Under the pieces are notes generated by a model. It did no database searches and was not told where the DNA came from. It was given only the letters and a program-made list of their open reading frames with translations. Below are positions 5,436-6,620 of a DNA stretch of 6,620 nucleotides, in pieces. Numbering within the stretch: the stretch's first letter is position 1; every line of letters starts with the position of its first letter. The position numbers were made by a program, and so were the translations under genes. This DNA comes from Deltaproteobacteria bacterium (GTDB lineage: Bacteria; Desulfobacterota; B13-G15; RBG-16-54-18). Where the stretch lies: assembly GCA_003646745.1 (NCBI GenBank), contig QMLM01000095.1, positions 1-6,620 on the forward strand, written 5' to 3'.

Positions 5436-6620
5436 ATGCGCTCTGATGTTATGAAAAAGGGCCTGGAGAGGGCACCACATCGCTCCCTATTTAAGGCCAT
5501 GGGTTACTCCGATGAGGAGTTACAAAAACCCTTAATAGGGGTGGCTAATTCAGCGAGTGAGGTCATCCCTGGTCATATCCACTTGCATAAGGTTGCCCAA
5601 GCCGCCAAGGAGGGGATTAGAATGGCCGGCGGAACCCCTATGGAGTTCAGCACCATCGGTATCTGCGATGGGATCGCCATGGGTCACGAGGGGATGAAAT
5701 ATTCCCTGGGATCACGGGAACTCATCGCCGATTCGGTAGAAGTAATGGCCATGGCTTATCCTTTCGACGGCCTGGTCCTAATTGCCAATTGTGACAAAAT
5801 CGTCCCAGGGATGATGATGGCTATGGCTAGGCTGAACATCCCCTCTATTTTGATAAGTGGTGGCCCTATGCTCACGGGATGGCATAAGGGGAGGGAAACG
5901 GATGTAATTACGGTATTTGAGGCAGTGGGAAAGGTGGCAGCGGGTGAAATGACAGCAGAGGAGCTCTTGCAGTTGGAGAGTACTGCCTGCCCTGGTCCAG
6001 GCTCTTGTGCGGGGATGTTTACGGCCAACTCTATGAACTGCCTTGCTGAGGCCTTGGGGATAGCCCTGCCTGGCAACGGGACCATCCCGGCTGTGGATTC
6101 CGCCCGATTACGCTTGGCCAAGGAAGCGGGCAAAAAGGTGGTGGAGCTTATACAAAGGGGTATAAGGCCTCGGGACATTCTTACACCCGAGGCCTTTGCC
6201 AACGCAATTACGGTCGATATGGCCTTTGGCGGCTCTACTAACACAACTCTGCACCTGCCGGCCATCGCCCATGAGGCGGGCCTGAAGCTAGACCTAGAGA
6301 CCTTCAATAAAATCAGCCAAAAGACCCCCCATCTATGTAACCTCTCCCCAGGGGGATCTCATCATCTCCAAGACCTCCATCGGGCCGGAGGGATACCTGC
6401 CATGATGAGGGAGTTGGCAAGAGGAGGATTGATTAATACAGGTCTTTTAACCGTTACGGGAAAGACTGTAGGAGAAAACATAGCCTCAACCTCCATCCTT
6501 GATCCAGAGGTAATAAGGCCGCTGGAGGATCCCTATCACAGCACAGGTGGTTTGGTCGTCCTCTTTGGGAATCTGGCCCCGGAGGGAGCGGTGGTTAAAG
6601 CATCAGCCATCTCCCCAGAG
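5436..6620 (+). CDS. ilvD: dihydroxyacid dehydratase (3' end beyond window)
   Basis: This iron-sulfur enzyme dehydrates 2,3-dihydroxyisovalerate and 2,3-dihydroxy-3-methylvalerate to the keto acid precursors of valine/leucine and isoleucine. The frame is open for 395 codons to the window edge; the family is about 550-560 long, so roughly the last 160 residues are missing. Visible are RAPHRSL (12-18), PGHIHL (45-50), CDGIAMGH (77-84, Asp78 for magnesium), NCDKIVPGM (118-126, cluster Cys119, Asp120, Lys121), GSCAGMFTANSMNC (189-202, cluster Cys191), LPGNGTIPAV (211-220), GGSTNTTLHLPAIA (265-278) and LCNLSPGG (300-307). The usual CPxCGSC here reads CPGPGSC, so Pro188 replaces a cysteine. There is no cysteine in the PGHIHL region, as in the E. 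coli type. The catalytic serine lies beyond the edge. It follows cimA in the same pathway. Confidence 0.95.
   Translation, partial: MRSDVMKKGLERAPHRSLFKAMGYSDEELQKPLIGVANSASEVIPGHIHLHKVAQAAKEGIRMAGGTPMEFSTIGICDGIAMGHEGMKYSLGSRELIADSVEVMAMAYPFDGLVLIANCDKIVPGMMMAMARLNIPSILISGGPMLTGWHKGRETDVITVFEAVGKVAAGEMTAEELLQLESTACPGPGSCAGMFTANSMNCLAEALGIALPGNGTIPAVDSARLRLAKEAGKKVVELIQRGIRPRDILTPEAFANAITVDMAFGGSTNTTLHLPAIAHEAGLKLDLETFNKISQKTPHLCNLSPGGSHHLQDLHRAGGIPAMMRELARGGLINTGLLTVTGKTVGENIASTSILDPEVIRPLEDPYHSTGGLVVLFGNLAPEGAVVKASAISPE

Noticed and set aside
5426..5452. Frameshift or fusion between cimA and ilvD
   Set aside because: cimA ends at a normal position for its family, and ilvD begins with the expected N-terminal sequence behind its own ribosome site.
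5756..6307. 183-codon open frame on the minus strand
   Set aside because: It lies wholly inside ilvD, whose motifs are continuous on the + strand. The long shadow frame comes from codon bias and matches no family I recognise.

Overview
This is an ordinary chromosomal stretch of a bacterium. Five complete genes and one truncated gene all lie on the + strand, packed end to end with gaps or overlaps of 0 to 30 bases. The base composition is moderate. Arg-AGG and Ile-ATA codons are common, and the order acpS-nnr-tsaE-lysC-cimA-ilvD resembles arrangements I associate with anaerobic Desulfobacterota/deltaproteobacteria-like lineages, possibly thermophilic. That placement is inference from codon habit and gene order; no taxonomic marker is present.

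Bases 1-149 hold no gene I recognise. Three housekeeping genes follow: acpS (carrier-protein phosphopantetheinylation), nnr (two-domain repair enzyme for hydrated NAD(P)H) and tsaE (ATPase for the t6A tRNA modification). nnr begins four bases after acpS, and tsaE overlaps the end of nnr by 23 bases, so the three probably share one transcript.

The second half is an amino-acid module. lysC encodes aspartate kinase, the entry to the lysine/threonine/methionine family. cimA encodes citramalate synthase, the entry to threonine-independent isoleucine synthesis. ilvD encodes dihydroxyacid dehydratase, shared by isoleucine and valine (and so leucine) synthesis, and is cut by the right edge after 395 codons. 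The cimA start directly abuts the lysC stop, and the ilvD ribosome site overlaps the cimA stop, so the three look translationally linked.

Two regulatory signals stand out. The AT-rich 3' end of tsaE carries a good housekeeping-type promoter (TTGAAG, 17 bases, TATAAT) placed to drive lysC-cimA-ilvD. Inside lysC, a strong Shine-Dalgarno sequence precedes an in-frame ATG at codon 247, the layout known from aspartate kinases that make a separate regulatory beta subunit from the same gene. The 30-base gap before lysC, or roughly 47 bases from the predicted transcription start, is too short for a lysine riboswitch. I found no mobile element, CRISPR array, RNA gene or clear terminator, and nothing that amounts to an undescribed system.
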